Shown here one piece after another: positions 62,916 to 64,000 of a stretch of DNA of 64,000 bases. The stretch lies in contig JBGQBO010000003.1 in NCBI GenBank assembly GCA_041494885.1, forward strand, positions 1 to 64,000. The letters are read 5' to 3'. This stretch comes from JAIQFV01 sp041494885 (GTDB lineage: Bacteria; Acidobacteriota; Terriglobia; JAIQFV01). The notes beneath the pieces are model-generated. The model made no database searches, had not been told where the DNA came from, and saw only the letters and a program-made list of their open reading frames with translations. Every line of letters begins with the position of its first letter. Positions within the stretch are counted from its first letter, which is position 1. Position numbers and translations under genes: made by a program.

Positions 62916-64000
62916 TTAGTTTTCACCTTGAATTAACACCGATGAACTCCACAACACGTTTCCACTGCTCCAAAGAACATTGCCGCTGGCCCCCACGGGT
63001 ATTCCGTCATGGAAGTCAGAACTCCATAAAGAACTGGATGTTTTGACGGGATCTACATTCTGGATCATGCTCGCGCCAATATAGCTGCCTCCGCTTACAA
63101 AATTTCCTCCCCAGACCACATTATTACTCCAGAGCATGTTCGCGCTGCTCCACAGCACGTTGCCACTACTCCACAGCACGTTCCCGCTGCTCCATAGGAC
63201 GTTGCCACTGCCCCAAGTAATCTCGTTGCTCCAAATCGTCAAATTGCTCTCGATGATTCCACCCCAGAGAAGGTTTTGGCCCCAGATAATATTGCCTCCC
63301 CAGTTGATGGTTTCCCCCTGAATAAGGTTCTGAGTGCTCAGGCCTCTTCCATTGTTGATGAGTTGCGATGCTCCCAAGGGAATCCTCGAGAAAAACAGAT
63401 TTCGAGCCAGCATGACTGCCCCGTGACTGTTCAAGTACCCTGCGCCTTGGATGACAAAGGGCAGCCGAAGATCCTGAGCTGTCAGCATGAGGATCGCTTT
63501 GACCAGGTTCGGAGTGAGTCCGGGGTGAGCCTGCAACATCAGCGCAACCGTGCCTGACACGACAGCGGTCGCCATTGAGGTTCCACTCAGAGTAAAGTAA
63601 TGCACCTTCCTGATAGCATTCATTTCAGATTGGCTGTAATAGGATGGGTCAACCCGATTCTGAGGGTAGAGATCGAACAAATCGTTCTTACTCGAGCTGG
63701 GATCAGCGATCGATTTCACGCGATTTCCTGGGGCAATCAAATCCGGTTTCGAGAGGAGATCGATGGCGGTTGGTCCGCGTGAACTGTAGTCCGCGATCGC
63801 GTCATCGGAGCGGATGGGTGTTCCCTGAGACTTCGCGGCACCGACTGTGATCACCATGGGGTCATGACCGGGGCTTGTTATGCCACCGAATACTATGTTC
63901 CCGAATTCATCCTTACCATAGTTGCCGGCTGCAACAACGACCACGATCCCAGATTTAACTGCCGCCTCACAAGCTTGCGCGAGGGGGTCCGTCTTGTAGG
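62916..64000 (-). CDS. Subtilase (S8 peptidase) with Trp-Ser repeats, 5' end outside the window
   Basis: The visible part has about 361 residues. The frame is open to the window end, so the N-terminal domain with the catalytic Asp and His is missing. Seen are the oxyanion Asn in VVVVAAGN and the catalytic Ser in SGTSMATAVVSG. The C-terminal ~130 residues consist of short units such as GNVLWSS, NWGGN and LLWGG, repeated many times. Such tails occur in exported Acidobacteriota subtilases; they may bind surfaces or form a beta structure. Confidence 0.88.
   Translation of the reverse strand, partial: YKTDPLAQACEAAVKSGIVVVVAAGNYGKDEFGNIVFGGITSPGHDPMVITVGAAKSQGTPIRSDDAIADYSSRGPTAIDLLSKPDLIAPGNRVKSIADPSSSKNDLFDLYPQNRVDPSYYSQSEMNAIRKVHYFTLSGTSMATAVVSGTVALMLQAHPGLTPNLVKAILMLTAQDLRLPFVIQGAGYLNSHGAVMLARNLFFSRIPLGASQLINNGRGLSTQNLIQGETINWGGNIIWGQNLLWGGIIESNLTIWSNEITWGSGNVLWSSGNVLWSSGNVLWSSANMLWSNNVVWGGNFVSGGSYIGASMIQNVDPVKTSSSLWSSDFHDGIPVGASGNVLWSSGNVLWSSSVLIQGEN

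Overview
The window has two parts. Bases 1 to about 17,535 are an integron gene-cassette array: about 20 recombination sites (attC) with intact or near-intact core pairs, plus several decayed ones, all in the same orientation. They separate small cassettes, each holding one gene or one toxin-antitoxin pair. No integrase gene (intI) lies inside the window. From the polarity of the sites (7-base GTTRRRY core on the right), an integrase and attI would lie left of base 1, or the array has no integrase (a CALIN). Ten sites share a nearly identical ~75-bp sequence, the homogeneity expected of a sedentary chromosomal array. The other sites are 57-131 bp and diverse.

The rest, about 17.6-64 kb, is ordinary chromosome, and it points to Acidobacteriota. 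It carries two very large Oar-type TonB-dependent receptors with an N-terminal carboxypeptidase-regulatory domain, a VWFA-related protein of the type typical of that phylum, and a subtilase with Trp-Ser-rich C-terminal repeats.

Cassette cargo, left to right: a partial gene; small membrane and exported proteins of unknown function; a DinB-like protein; a CPBP-family membrane protease; a duplicated-domain lipoprotein; an inverted HigBA-like toxin-antitoxin pair with its own promoter and operator; an HELSH membrane protease-like protein; an alpha-helical orphan; a DUF4288 protein; a subclass B3 metallo-beta-lactamase; Phd/Doc-like, MazF-like and YefM/YoeB toxin-antitoxin pairs; a RibD-C/DHFR-like reductase; an ANT(6)-like aminoglycoside nucleotidyltransferase; a SAM methyltransferase; an exported HEPSH protein; a DUF1801 protein; an exported glyoxalase-fold protein; and an exported cupin. 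The last attC (17,506) has lost its right half and marks the array edge.

Chromosomal layout: radical SAM/SPASM protein and a glycosyltransferase-methyltransferase fusion (17.7-20.7 kb); lepB, nth, a glutaryl-CoA-dehydrogenase-like enzyme, a DsbD-alpha-like protein, and 1-pyrroline-5-carboxylate dehydrogenase (20.8-26.3 kb); two small paralogous genes of an unrecognised family (26.9-27.8 kb); a geranylgeranyl-reductase-family flavoprotein and an MscS channel; the first TonB receptor with its terminator; an M20 peptidase and a VWFA protein; a fatty-acid-type cluster (SDR reductase, FabH-like protein without the usual His/Asn, acyl-CoA ligase, thiolase; 37.2-42.1 kb) with a palindrome in front; mobA, an orphan MlaF-like ATPase, murA; a TetR regulator; the second TonB receptor with a strong terminator; an alpha/beta hydrolase.

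From 51.1 to 60.2 kb, eight minus-strand genes form what looks like a peptidoglycan/amino-sugar salvage locus: DppB and DppC permeases, a SIS-domain sugar isomerase/deaminase, a BadF-type sugar kinase, a sodium/solute symporter, a small membrane protein, MurQ and NagA. The window closes with an HD-GYP/GAF/GGDEF c-di-GMP protein followed by a clear terminator, and a subtilase cut by the window end. No rRNA, tRNA, CRISPR array or insertion sequence was seen.
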